DNA from: Nansenia antarctica | Lineage: Eukaryota > Chordata > Actinopteri > Argentiniformes > Microstomatidae | DNA length: 64,000 bases | Direction of reading: 5' to 3' | NCBI GenBank assembly: GCA_963989245.1 | Contig: OZ022346.1 | Coordinates: 343,501-407,500, forward strand | Shown: positions 54,089 through 64,000 of the stretch, piece by piece | How positions within the stretch are numbered: the stretch's first letter is position 1 | Layout: each line of letters starts with the position of its first letter | The notes under the pieces: model-generated | Told to the model about the DNA's origin: nothing | Database searches by the model: none | What the model saw: only the letters and a program-made list of their open reading frames with translations | Translations under genes and position numbers: made by a program

Positions 54089-55634
54089 TATGGCGCTTTT
54101 CCATTATCGGCCCGGCTCGCTTCGGCTCGGTTCGGGTCGACACGCTTCGGCACGCTTTTGAACAGTTCTGGTTTTCCACTATACACAACAGACCAGGAAC
54201 GAGTAGGAGGAGTAGGAGATAGTAGGCGGAGTTACACGTCATAACAGCGCGCCATGGTGGTGACGTATATTTTCACGAGACACAACACAGCCACAACAAC
54301 AGCAACATGGAGGAACTTGAAGCTATCGTATACTTTTTCCTCGGCATGTGGTATATTATTAACCGTGGTTTTTTGGAGAGAAAGAGAAAGAGAGAGAGGG
54401 ATAGAGAGAGGAAACTATGTACACATAATAAAGTCATGTTTTTTGAACCCTTAAAATCACTGCCTTCACTTGTCTGCTTTATGAACTGTAGTATCATTGT
54501 GTGCCGTGTTATTCACGGGCAAACACGGTGCCCTTTGCGGGTTAACTGTGATTTACCGTGGGTTAGGATAACAATTCAAACGTGTCCGGATAGGGGAGAG
54601 GACAGGGAATCTGAAACCATTTGAATGGTGTCGATACGACACTGTTATCACTGTTGACACAGCGCGGAGCGAATTCCCTGGTAGAAATTGTCTGTCCCCC
54701 CGCTGATATCCTCCATGACGTGCTGCTGCTTAGAGCATATCTTCTCGGGGTGTCAGCGCGGTGGTTAAGGGCTCAAAATGACCGTATACCGATGGTGAAG
54801 TTAGCAAAAATAGTATTGTGTTTGTACCACCTCCATAGCCGGTGTTATTCACGGGCAAAGACGGTAAACGGAGGCACCCTTTGCGGGTTAATAACTTCGG
54901 TTTACCGTGGGTTAGGATAACAATTCAAACGTGTCCGGATAGGGGAGAGGACAGGGAATCCAAAACCATTTGAATGGTGTCGATACGACACTCCTATCAC
55001 GGTCGACACAGCGCAGAGCGAATTCCCTGGTAAAACGTTTCTCTCCCCCCGCTGTCAGCGGGAGTTTCAACCAGCAGGCGCGGTGCTGCGAGCAGCAGCG
55101 GATGAACTCCCGGTTCATTGAGTTTACGGTTAAAAGCATAACTTCTCGGGGTGTCAGCGCGGTGGTTAAGGGCTCAAAATGACCGTATACCGATGGTGAA
55201 GTTAGCAAAGGAGTATTGTGTTTGTACCACCTCCATAGCCGGTGTTATTCACGGGCAAAGACGGTGCATAATAGCGATTTTTGTGTTATGCTTGTTGTAA
55301 ATAAAAGTTCTATGATGCATTGAAATGACATTAAACTAAGATAATACGATGGTCAGCATAATTTTTCGAATCTTAATTAATAAGCTATTACAGAAACTGT
55401 AGTGACATTTTCCAAGAGTGAATGTGGTATTTAAAGATGGCGGTTAGCGAAGAAATCTATGAACATGGGATGACGATTTCCATTGACCAATCAACGGTGT
55501 GCAGCGTCACACGTCACACGCAGCCTGGCAAAAAGGTTCCGGGTCTCAATTTGGTTCCTGGTATCGAAGGGTAGCTAAAGAAGCGACCCGAACCGACCCG
55601 ACCCGACCCAGGCCGACAAATGGAAAAGCGCCAA
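54089..55634. mobile_element. DNA transposon with GGCGCTTTTCCA ends
   Basis: Ends TGGCGCTTTTCCATTATCGG and its near-complement ACAAATGGAAAAGCGCCA are inverted. The interior has a tandem duplication of about 350 bp (two copies of GGATAGGGGAGAGGACAGGG, three of GGTGTTATTCACGGGC or a variant). Part of the interior (55266-55400) is shared with the element at 58095-58657. No transposase was recognised. Confidence 0.8.
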
Positions 55635-56217
55635 AGAAGCTGACCAGCCCGGGCTGACCCGGGTCAGCCCTCTAGTGGAAAAGCCCCAATAGATATTTTT
55701 TGTTTTGACCATGATATCTTTATTTAATCAGAACCAGTATTTCTTATCTGACATAACAGGTTTATATTGACCAATTCCATATGTTGGTTTAGAGGGAATC
55801 ATGTGTGTAGTAGGAAAACTACATTATAAAGAAATGAGTGAACTGCCCGCTTCAGGTCCTGCCACAGCATCTCAACTGGTTACATTTGTTACATTTGTTA
55901 CTTTGACATTGTTACTTTGACATTTGATCCAAAGTACTTTCTATGAATGAGGCCCCTGGAATGGCCGAGTCAATGCGCTGTAAATGGAGGACACCCCTCA
56001 AACACAGCTGAAAGAATTCTGCGTGGAGGAGTGGGAAAAACGTTCTCCCAGTTGATGTCAGAGACTGGTAGACAGTTATAGGAAAAGTTAACATGATAAC
56101 AAAGTTACATTTTCATTGTTTTTAGTTCATTTCCATCACCCTCTTCTACAGATACTGTGTGATCAAATATTGATGTCCATATTTCTTAAAATGTTCCTTT
56201 TTCACATGAGTGATATA

Positions 56218-57621
56218 CAGTTAGGTCAATATTTAGGAAATATTTGGACAGTGACACAATGTCTATAATTTTGGCTCTGTACGCCACCACAATGGATTTG
56301 AAATGAAACCATCGAGATTCAATTAAAGTGCATACTTTCAGCTTTAATTCAAGGAAATGAAACGTTTAGGAATTGCAATACTTTGTATACACAGTCCCCT
56401 ATTTTCAGGGGCTCAAATGTAATTGGACAAATTAACATAATTATAAGTAAAATGTTCATTTTTAATACTGTGTTGAGTATCTTTTGCCGGCAATGACTGC
56501 CTGAAGTCTGGAACCCATGGACATCACCAAATGCTGGGTTTCCTCCTTTGTGATGCTTTTCCAGGCCTTTACTGCAGCAGTCTTCAGTTGCTGTTTGTTC
56601 GTGGGTCTTTCTGCCTTTAGTTTTGTCTTCAGCAAGTGAAATGCATGCTTGTTCAGGTTGAGATCAGGTGATTGACTCGGCCATTGCAGAATATTCCACT
56701 CCTGGGTTGCTTACGCAGTATGTTTTGGGTTATTGTCCATCTCTACTGTGAAGCGCCGTCCAATCAACTTTGCTGAATTTGTCTGAATCTGAGCAGACAT
56801 AATATCCCTAAACACTTCAGAATTCATCCGTCTGCTTCTGTCTTCTGTCACATCATCAATAAACACTAGTGACCCAGTGCCATTGGAAGCCATGCATGCC
56901 CATGTCATCACACTGCCTCCACTGTGTTTTACAGATGATGTGGTATGCGTTGGATCATGAGCCGTTCCAAGCCTTCTCCATACATTGTATTCCCATCATT
57001 CTGGTACAGGTTGATCTGAGTTTCATGTGTCCAAAGAATGCTGTTCCAGAACTGGATTGGTTTTTTAAAAATGTTTTTTAGTCTAGTCTGTCCTTTCTAT
57101 TCTTCTTATGAATGGCTTGCACCTTGTGGTGAACCGTCAGTATTTGTTCATGTGAAGTCTTCCCTTTATGGTACACATGGATAATGATCTGCCTAACTCC
57201 TGGAGACTGTTCTTCACTTGGCTGGATGTTGTGAAGGGGTTTGTCTTTACCATGTAAAGGATCCTGTGATCATCCACCACTCTTGTCTTCCATGGACGCC
57301 CAGATTCTTTTGTGGTGCCAAGCTCACCAGTGCGTTCTTTTTTTCTCAGAATGTACCAAATAGTTAATTTGGCCACTCCTAATGTTCCCGCTATCTCTCT
57401 GATGGATGTTTTGGTTGTTTTTGCAGCCTAAGGATGGCCTGTTTCACTTGCATTGAGAGCTCCGTTGACCGCATGTTGTACGTATACAGCAACAGCTTCC
57501 AAATGCAAATGCCACACTTGGAATCAACTCAGACCTTTTACCTACTTAACTGATAAAGAAATATCAAAGGAATAGCCCAGACAGGTTCGGCTAAAATAAC
57601 AAATATATATGGACCTAACTG
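56218..57621 (-). mobile_element. Near-complete but decayed Tc1-like transposon
   Basis: Ends CAGTTAGGTCAATATTTAGG and ATATATGGACCTAACTG are flanked by TA at 56216 and 57622. The transposase runs on the minus strand in broken frames: 57376-57137 (MVKTNPFTTSSQVKNSLQEL) and 56911-56711 (MTWACMASNGTGSLVFIDDV, EMDNNPKHTA). The intervening part is frameshifted. It is the best reference copy for fragments at 12395, 40685 and 44790. Confidence 0.9.
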
Positions 57622-57629
57622 TATATAGA

Positions 57630-58090
57630 CCTAACTGTACTGTATAGTCATCATATATATATATATATGCTGTATATAGTGTTAAAGAAATTAAAGAAAG
57701 GCAGCCTGCTTCGTTTCAAAATGCATAGGAAAAAGATATTTAATGTTTACCTCTATAGAAGGAGAAAGTTTACAGGTTCGTCAGACAAGTCTGAACGGTC
57801 AAAGTTTCTCTCAAAGTCCAGATCATTCATTACATCTCAGTATTTATGCCCTCAGGTACCCTCAGGTAAGGGGTCCGCCCTCGGGTGAGGTCTAGGCCAA
57901 TCATTTACAAGGGGTGTGGATTTGTACATTGAGGAAGATGATGGGGGATGAAGGTTAAGGGGGAATCGACCCCCACTTTCTCCTAGAGACACAAAGGTGA
58001 AAAAGGAACACAAAGGCCACAAACTGGTTTAGTCTGGTCCTAGAGTACTGGGTCTGGGGAAACACAAAGGTCCAAAACTGCTCTAGATGG
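57630..58090. other. Intergenic DNA, no feature recognised
   Basis: Contains TATATA runs and a tandem GGTACCCTCA pair. A 73-codon frame at 57667 is not recognised. Confidence 0.45.
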
Positions 58091-58094
58091 CTTA

Positions 58095-58657
58095 AGGCCG
58101 ATTTAAAGTTCTGCGTCGAATTTACGTGCGTAGCTTACGTAGCCTACGTAAGGGGTCTCGCACTTTACACTTCTACGTAGGCCGCGCTGCAATTACACCA
58201 TCACATCGCTAGGTGGCAGTGTGTTTTCTATGCCCCTGTGCTGTGCCTCTTCCGGTTAGGAACTCAACGGAGCTCAAAGCTCAAAGCGGCATAATAGCGA
58301 TCTTTTTGTTGTTATGCTTGTTGTAAATAAAAGTTCTATGATGCATTGAAATGACATTAAACTAAGATAATACGATGGTTATCATAATTTTTCAAATCTT
58401 TATTAATAAGTAATTACAGAAAAAGTAAATGACATTTCTGTCATGGCTTCCGCATTTTGGCCGACGAGAGAGTCGGGATCTTGTCGGAATCATGTGCTAC
58501 CAAGCGGACCAATCACAGAGCTTACGGTTGCGTAGAAACTGACGCATTCTTACATTTTTGGAGATGTGCACGTCAACCCTCTCCGTAGGCAAGGCGGGCC
58601 CACGCGGGCCGACGCAAGGCTACGGCGTCGATTTTACGCAGAAGTTTAAATCGGCCT
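58095..58657. mobile_element. Harbinger-like MITE
   Basis: Ends AGGCCGATTTAAAGTTCTGC and AGAAGTTTAAATCGGCCT are inverted, with a 3-bp TTA duplication at both sides, the target type of PIF/Harbinger. It contains the roughly 150-bp block GCATAATAGCGAT ... shared with 55266-55400. Confidence 0.85.
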
Positions 58658-58976
58658 TTAGTCCATCTAGGTGCAGGTCAGGAGAAAAGAGAGCAATCAG
58701 GTCTTTGTAATCATTTAAATGTGTCTGTTGTCTAGCCAATGTCAAGCTTCAAGTAGAGAAACTGGTTTCATTGTCTACTAGGCTGAGGTCGTCAATGTTG
58801 GTTCTGCCCTTGTGAATTCAGTCAGGTGAAAGAATATTCTTATGTATAAAATGTCTTAGGCAATATTATTCCATCCCAATAGCCATCATATATATATATA
58901 TATATATACTGTATATATATATGATGTGAAGCTAAAGCTAAATTTGGCCCCATTATTCAGATACCCACAGGCCCTT

Positions 58977-59060
58977 GTGCTCTCACACACTCTCACACAC
59001 TCTCACACACTCTCACACACTCTCACACACTCTCACACACTCTCACACACTCTCACACGC
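58977..59060. repeat. 10-bp TCTCACACAC repeat
   Basis: Eight perfect copies. Confidence 0.95.
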
Positions 59061-60265
59061 TCCCTGGCAGGGTGTGTTCCTGCCCAAGCCAAGACGTCCA
59101 TAATGTGATTGTAGATCTGCAGCAGAGCAGCCCGGGGCCCTGCGGTCTCTCCCTGTCTGAGCCCAGGGTGATTAGTGAGAGTCTTTTAGTGATTTAATTG
59201 GCTTACGGAATGAGAAAAGAGTCTTGATGATGTCATGGCAGCCGACTCTGCCTCTTCACTCTGGGACAAACCAGGACGTCAGCGCTGGGATGTGACAAAC
59301 AGGACGTCAGCGCTGGGATGTGACGTGATAGTTCCTTTTATTACTCTCATCTGTCACAGGCTGCACCTCCATGACACTCGCCACAAGCTTTGTTTTAATT
59401 GTTGCATCAGGGAAGCAGGGTGGTAGTCAGACCAGGACATGCGGGTTAATAAGAAGATAATGGTGAGCTTGGGGGGTAATTTTAAACAAACTATGGACGT
59501 CATTCTGCCATGCCGCATTAAAACAGGAATGGACATCATTAGTGATATTATTTTGTATAGCCTTGAGTAGAAACACCCCAGAATCTCTTTTAAGAATCCA
59601 TTTTGTAACGTTTCCACAATATATTTTCCATTTCATTTCACTGTTGTCTCAGTGCTACACACTCTGCTCCACATCAGGTTTCATTACAGACATAAAAGCA
59701 GCTAATAACATAATGTTTCCCCACCAGATCGCGATCATGGTCTCAAATGAATCACAGACACTTAGGCGCCTGCATTAGCACCAATCATTAAAGCACTGAT
59801 TAGCAAATCCTCTTCATCTAAGAGAAAAACGGCCTACGGAAATAAAGACAGTAAGATATCCATGTGATATTTGTCCCTATTGTTTACTGCAGCTTCTCCG
59901 AGGCAGGGAGAAACTGAACCAGTGGAATAAAAGCCCATCGGTGAGACTTTGATCTCATCTGCCTGAATATTCCCTGTGTGCAGCGCAGAGACTCAAACAG
60001 AGAAATATGTTTAACCCTTCATGTGATGGACCAAGATGCTGCCTTAACACACATCTCTGCAGGAGAAAAGCAGAAACATTTCTCAGATGATCAGTCAGGT
60101 AGACTGAGAGGTTGACTGGTGGGATGATGTTAAATGAAACATCTGGTTAACATACGTCTGTGTTGTCTGGTTCTGAGCTCTGTACGCTGGTTTCCACTTG
60201 GTTTGCTTCCTATGTTACAGACCATCTGTCTGGGTCTCTTATCTATTCATGAGATACATTTACTC
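59061..60265. other. Intergenic DNA, no feature recognised
   Basis: Mostly non-repetitive. A duplicated GGACGTCAGCGCTGGGATGT occurs at 59274-59323. No coding exon could be supported. Confidence 0.45.
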
Positions 60266-60482
60266 CGTTGCTAAGGTATATTATGCTGTAGTATGCTGTT
60301 GCTAAGGTATATTATGCTGTAGTATGCTGTTGCTAAGGTATATTATGCTGTAGTATGCTGTTGCTAGGGTATATTATGCTGTAGTATGCTGTTGCTAAGG
60401 TATATTATGCTGTAGTATGCTGTTGCTAAGGTATATTATGCTGTAGTATGCTGTTGCTAAGGTATAGTATGCTGTTGCTAAA
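60266..60482. repeat. 31-bp minisatellite, about seven copies
   Basis: Unit GTTGCTAAGGTATATTATGC plus TGTAGTATGCT. Confidence 0.93.
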
Positions 60483-61513
60483 GATTATGATTGTAAGGTA
60501 AACGTTACAAAACTGAAACCACACAATGTTGACCACCTCATGAAGCTGTATGATTAAGATTTATTTCCTTTTGAAAATATACCCATAGATTTATCATATG
60601 AAAACATTTATACAACCTTTAACATTTGTATCACAACTGGTTCACATACTGTATGTTGACACCAACATCCCTGCATTACAAAGAATTGCCCTTAATTGTA
60701 GCCTTTTTTTTTTTTTTTTTTTTTTTTTTTACAGTTAAAACATTTCAACGAAAACACAAGAATCCACCACAACTTTCAAATGCCGTCAATTAAGCAACCA
60801 TAAAACCCACGGTGCCCTGGGGACGCTGAGGACTCGCCAGCTTGAAGCAATGGGTTCAAAGAAAAATCAGAGGGAGGAACTTCTACCCATAATTCAGTGA
60901 GGCTCAGATTTCTCCTGTTCCGACGGGGATATTGGCCAGTAAATCTTTCTATTGTGTCTAGTCACTGACTGTTTCTTTTATGTTATATGAGGGATTTTGC
61001 TGGCAGGAGAATCTGCACATGATTCATTACATCATAAACATGGGTTTAAACGTCGGAGGCGTTTTCCCAGTCATAACCAGTATTCTGGCTGCTAATAATT
61101 CATCAGAAGGAAAATTGTATTTTGTTTTTATGGTGGTTTAAGGTTAACCCCCATACAGGTTCTATATATCTTGTTGGTAAATGTTCCTTGAGTTGCTCTC
61201 TGTGTCCCTCTGTGCCAGTCTGGAGATCTAACAAAGGATAACCTAGTTAGAATATTTATGCAATAGGTCTCTTGGATATTGTTTTGAGATTTGAGCAAAT
61301 TTGCATTGCGTACAAACATAGATAATAGTAAATTTACTCAACAGTGACAATGCTGTTGCTACAATGACAAAGGCCTTAACAAATACAAAGGCCTGGAAAA
61401 CAACTTTGGACCGACCCTATTATCCTTTATGATGCCCTGTACCACAACATAGGCAATACACACACACACACACACGCACACGCACACGCACACGCACACG
61501 CACGCGCACATGC

Positions 61514-61549
<36 letters not shown>

Positions 61550-62029
61550 TTTATCCTGTAGCTCAGAAGGTATTAGACACAATGTACTCTAAGACGTGGT
61601 TCAGCAATGATTGCTCCGCTGTCACCTCCACCTCTCCCCCGTCACTCCCAGTGACTTACTGTCTCATAAGGTGTCCTGGCTAGTCTACCACATCATCACT
61701 CACCATCACCACCATAACACAGGCCCACGGCATCCCCGCATCACTCTCATATTGATATGTCGATTATAGTATAATATCCAGTGTACTGTATGATAACATC
61801 ATTTTATATAAACACTTCCACAGTTTCATAAATCACTTTTATATTAACATGTCCACTGTAGCACTAGATCACCTTCATATCAACATTAGCCACTATATCG
61901 GTACGTCACTTTCATTTTCACAAATCCACTGTATCATAGAAACATTTTTCAATTGATATGTGTCACCATCCTATGAGATGAGGTCCCCTAACCCTAACCC
62001 TAACCCTAAGAGATGAGGTCCGTGTCAAA
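60483..62029 (-). other. Downstream of the LINGO gene, possible 3' UTR
   Basis: No coding sequence was recognised. A minus-strand AATAAA occurs at 60560-60565 and could mark a 3' UTR of about 1.5 kb, but this is weak. It also contains an (AC)n/(CGCACA) microsatellite at 61460-61547, a poly-T run near 60710 and a short CCCTAA run at 61987. Confidence 0.3.
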
Positions 62030-63868
62030 TTAAATCATCTTCATGTTGACCCTGCGGGGGCCGCTCGTCTCGGCCACCTCTGCCGCGGTCCCGTTGGATT
62101 TGCGCGGCACATACTCGATGTCAAAGTTGCTCTTGTGCCTGCCCTTCCCCCGACTCCAGGCGAACAGGAGGAGGAAACAGAAGATCACCACGCCCAGGAA
62201 GGACAGGCAGCCCATGGCCGTGGAGATGATGATGGTCTTCAGGTCGATGGGGACGGTCATGTTGTACAGCACGGTGCCGTTGGCCCAGCTGCCGTTGGAG
62301 TCCATCAGATAGTTGGTCTTGTTGACGTAAAGCGACCTGTCGTTGATGCCCAGGTTCTTCACCGCCAGCGAGGCTGACAGGCTGGCGTTGCCTGCTGGGT
62401 TGCTAGCGACGCACACATACACGCCGCTGTCGTGCAGCTCCGCCGCCTTGATCTCCAGGGTGCCGTCTGCTTGCACTGTCACTCTGCCCGTGCTCTTGGC
62501 TGTGACGTAGCGTCTGTGTGGCGTCACCCAAGCCACCGAGGGCCTCGGCGCCCCCTCCGCCATGCAGCTTAGCCGGGCCGGCTGCCCCTCGTCGGCCAGC
62601 AGCAGTTGGGTGGTGTTGGGCCCGATCCGGGGCCTGGTGCAGGTCACGTACCTCGACACCAGCGGCTCCTTCAGATCCTGCAGGGGTTTCCCCCGGAAGC
62701 GCTCCGGGGCGCTGCATTCGGGCTGGACGTTCCCCAGCTGCAGCGAGGGCGGCTTCCGTCCGCTCAGCAGCCACAGGAGCCGACAGTCGCACACCAGCGG
62801 GTTCCCCCCTAGCAGCAGTGTCTGCAGGCTGACGGGCGAAGCGAACACGCCCCTTTCCAGGGAGTCCAGCTGGTTGTGCGACACGTCCAGGATCTGCAGC
62901 GCCCCGAGGCCCAGGAAGGCGAGGGGCTCAATGGAGGCGAGCTGCACCCCCCGCAGGTGCATCTCCTGCAGTCGTGGAAGCTGGCCTAGCACCCCCTGCT
63001 GGATGTGCTGGATGCGGCAGAAGGACAGGTTGAGGTGTGTGAGGTAGGGCAGGTTGCGCAGCGCGGGGCCGGGGAAGACAGACAGGTTGGTGTTGGTGAC
63101 GGAGAGCGTGGTGAGGTTGAGGCCGTGCAGTGAGAGGGGCGGGAGCGCGTCGAGCCACGGCCAGTGGTCCATCTCCAGGTGCCGCAGCCTCGGCAGCCTC
63201 TTGAAGGAGTGGGGTTTGAGGAGGCCGATGCTCAGGTGGCGCATCCGGAGCTCCACCAGGCTGTGTAGGTGCGCCAGGGCGTCGGTCGGCACCACGGTGA
63301 GGTTGGAGCGCTCCAGGGTGAGGCTCTGGAGGCCCAGCAGGCCCGTGAAGGCCCGCTGGGAGATGAAGACCAGCTCATTGTCGCCCACCTCCAGGGATGC
63401 CAGCCGCCTCAGGTCCTGGAAGCCGTGGTCCAGCAGCACCACCAGGCGGTTGTGGCTGAGGTCCAGCCGGGTGAGGTTGCCCAGGCCTGAGAGCACCCCG
63501 GCGGGGACCAGCTGCAGGAGGTTACTGCGGAAGGTGAGCGAGCGCAGGGAGAGCTGCGAGCGGAAGGAGCCCGGCTCCACCACGCCGATCAGGTTGTCGC
63601 TCAGGTCCAGCTCCTCCAGCTGGAGGAAGGAGGAGAAGTTCTCCGGGGTGATGCTGCGCAGCTTGTTCTTGCTCAGGTCCAGCACACGTGTCTCGATGGG
63701 GATGCCCTCGGGGATGGCAGGCAGGCGCTTACGGTGGCAGCTGACCGACTTGCTCTGGGCGTTGCAGTCGCAGCGGGCGGGGCAGCCCTGGGCGGGGCTA
63801 GCGAGGAGGAGCGCCAGGGCCCCGCCCAGAAGGAGGGGGCAGTAGCTGTAGAGGGCCTGGTGCCGCAT
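62030..63868 (-). CDS. lingo2: LINGO2-like leucine-rich repeat and Ig receptor
   Basis: A complete 612-codon single-exon frame, like all LINGO genes. It is a type I neuronal membrane protein of the LRR-Ig family. Layout: signal peptide at about 1-28; cysteine-rich LRR N-cap with Cys 29, 33, 35 and 44; about twelve leucine-rich repeats to about residue 355; LRR C-cap (NPLVCDCRLLWLL); one I-set Ig domain with LSCMAEG and SGVYVCVASNPAGN; N-glycosylation sites before the membrane; a transmembrane helix at about 546-571; and a 41-residue tail with EYVPRK and C-terminal NMKMI. The DRSLYVNKT and GPRR-NMKMI regions favour LINGO2 over LINGO1, 3 or 4, and human LINGO2 also neighbours C9orf72. Whether it is the orthologue or a fish paralogue needs a tree. 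The stop TAA is at 62030-62032. Confidence 0.95.
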   Translation of the reverse strand: MRHQALYSYCPLLLGGALALLLASPAQGCPARCDCNAQSKSVSCHRKRLPAIPEGIPIETRVLDLSKNKLRSITPENFSSFLQLEELDLSDNLIGVVEPGSFRSQLSLRSLTFRSNLLQLVPAGVLSGLGNLTRLDLSHNRLVVLLDHGFQDLRRLASLEVGDNELVFISQRAFTGLLGLQSLTLERSNLTVVPTDALAHLHSLVELRMRHLSIGLLKPHSFKRLPRLRHLEMDHWPWLDALPPLSLHGLNLTTLSVTNTNLSVFPGPALRNLPYLTHLNLSFCRIQHIQQGVLGQLPRLQEMHLRGVQLASIEPLAFLGLGALQILDVSHNQLDSLERGVFASPVSLQTLLLGGNPLVCDCRLLWLLSGRKPPSLQLGNVQPECSAPERFRGKPLQDLKEPLVSRYVTCTRPRIGPNTTQLLLADEGQPARLSCMAEGAPRPSVAWVTPHRRYVTAKSTGRVTVQADGTLEIKAAELHDSGVYVCVASNPAGNASLSASLAVKNLGINDRSLYVNKTNYLMDSNGSWANGTVLYNMTVPIDLKTIIISTAMGCLSFLGVVIFCFLLLFAWSRGKGRHKSNFDIEYVPRKSNGTAAEVAETSGPRRVNMKMI

Positions 63869-63940
63869 GACGTTTTACCCACACTGCCCTCCTTCACGGC
63901 AGAGCATCTGACCCATGCAGACCACCATCACGGTAGAGCC
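63869..63940 (-). promoter_or_regulatory. lingo2: LINGO 5' UTR with in-frame upstream ORF
   Basis: An acceptor TCTTGCAG ends at 63941, so a non-coding exon lies further upstream. The 72-nt leader holds an ATG at 63928 in frame with the main start: MVVCMGQMLCREGGQCG then TAA (63877-63875), only six bases before the main ATG. It could limit initiation or support reinitiation. Confidence 0.7.
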
Positions 63941-64000
63941 CTGCAAGACACAGGAGGGATGCATTAGAATCCACAATATTGTCTTTGCTTAAACTGTTTG

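Noticed and set aside
54254..55208. Small ORFs of 66-105 codons in the 54-55 kb element
   Set aside because: They differ between the internal duplicates and match no protein family I recognise.
62043..63967. Plus-strand ORFs over the LINGO gene
   Set aside because: They are shadows of the GC-rich LINGO coding strand in other frames.

Overview
The window is nuclear DNA from a ray-finned (teleost-like) fish. The evidence is three vertebrate genes with GT-AG introns, tRNA- and 5S-derived SINEs, L2/CR1-like LINE tails, Tc1/mariner, hAT and Harbinger-like transposons typical of fish, and an exceptional load of micro- and minisatellites. The species cannot be named from sequence alone. The repeat density recalls lineages such as cods, but that is only a guess.

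All three genes lie on the minus strand. (1) 364-13499: the first eight coding exons of bltp1 (KIAA1109, bridge-like lipid transfer protein 1); the rest lies beyond base 1. (2) 30419-42163: the coding exons of c9orf72, the DENN-domain subunit of the C9orf72-SMCR8-WDR41 complex, with a probable non-coding first exon and promoter near 44.1-44.4 kb. One small internal exon known in mammals (human exon 3) was not found. (3) 62030-63868: a complete single-exon LINGO-family receptor, best matched to LINGO2. LINGO2 also neighbours C9orf72 in human, so part of the linkage looks ancestral.

Region by region: 0-13.5 kb is bltp1, with introns full of arrays (24-bp array at 2.4-3.6 kb; 12-bp array of about 6 kb at 6.4-12.3 kb). 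13.5-30.4 kb is intergenic or 5' territory: a SINE, Tc1 debris, a 40-bp minisatellite hit by three separate DNA transposons, a 3.6-kb degenerate telomere-like array split by two LINE copies, and a CpG-containing candidate first exon of bltp1 near 26 kb. 30.4-44.2 kb is c9orf72, with tandem arrays against many of its splice sites. 44.2-62 kb is transposon-rich intergenic DNA holding a four-copy array with CTCF-like cores and a CRE-like motif just upstream of c9orf72. 62-64 kb is the LINGO gene.

The most striking pattern is that tandem arrays repeatedly begin at, or contain copies of, exon-intron junctions in both bltp1 and c9orf72. Examples are a tripled exon-2 donor and duplicated exon-4 donor in bltp1, and in c9orf72 a duplicated exon-2 end, about two dozen decoys of the exon-7 acceptor, and triplet repeats touching both sides of exon 8. 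The human orthologue of c9orf72 is the site of a pathogenic intronic repeat expansion, which makes this worth following up. Nearly all long open frames in the window other than the three genes are translations of tandem arrays and are not genes.
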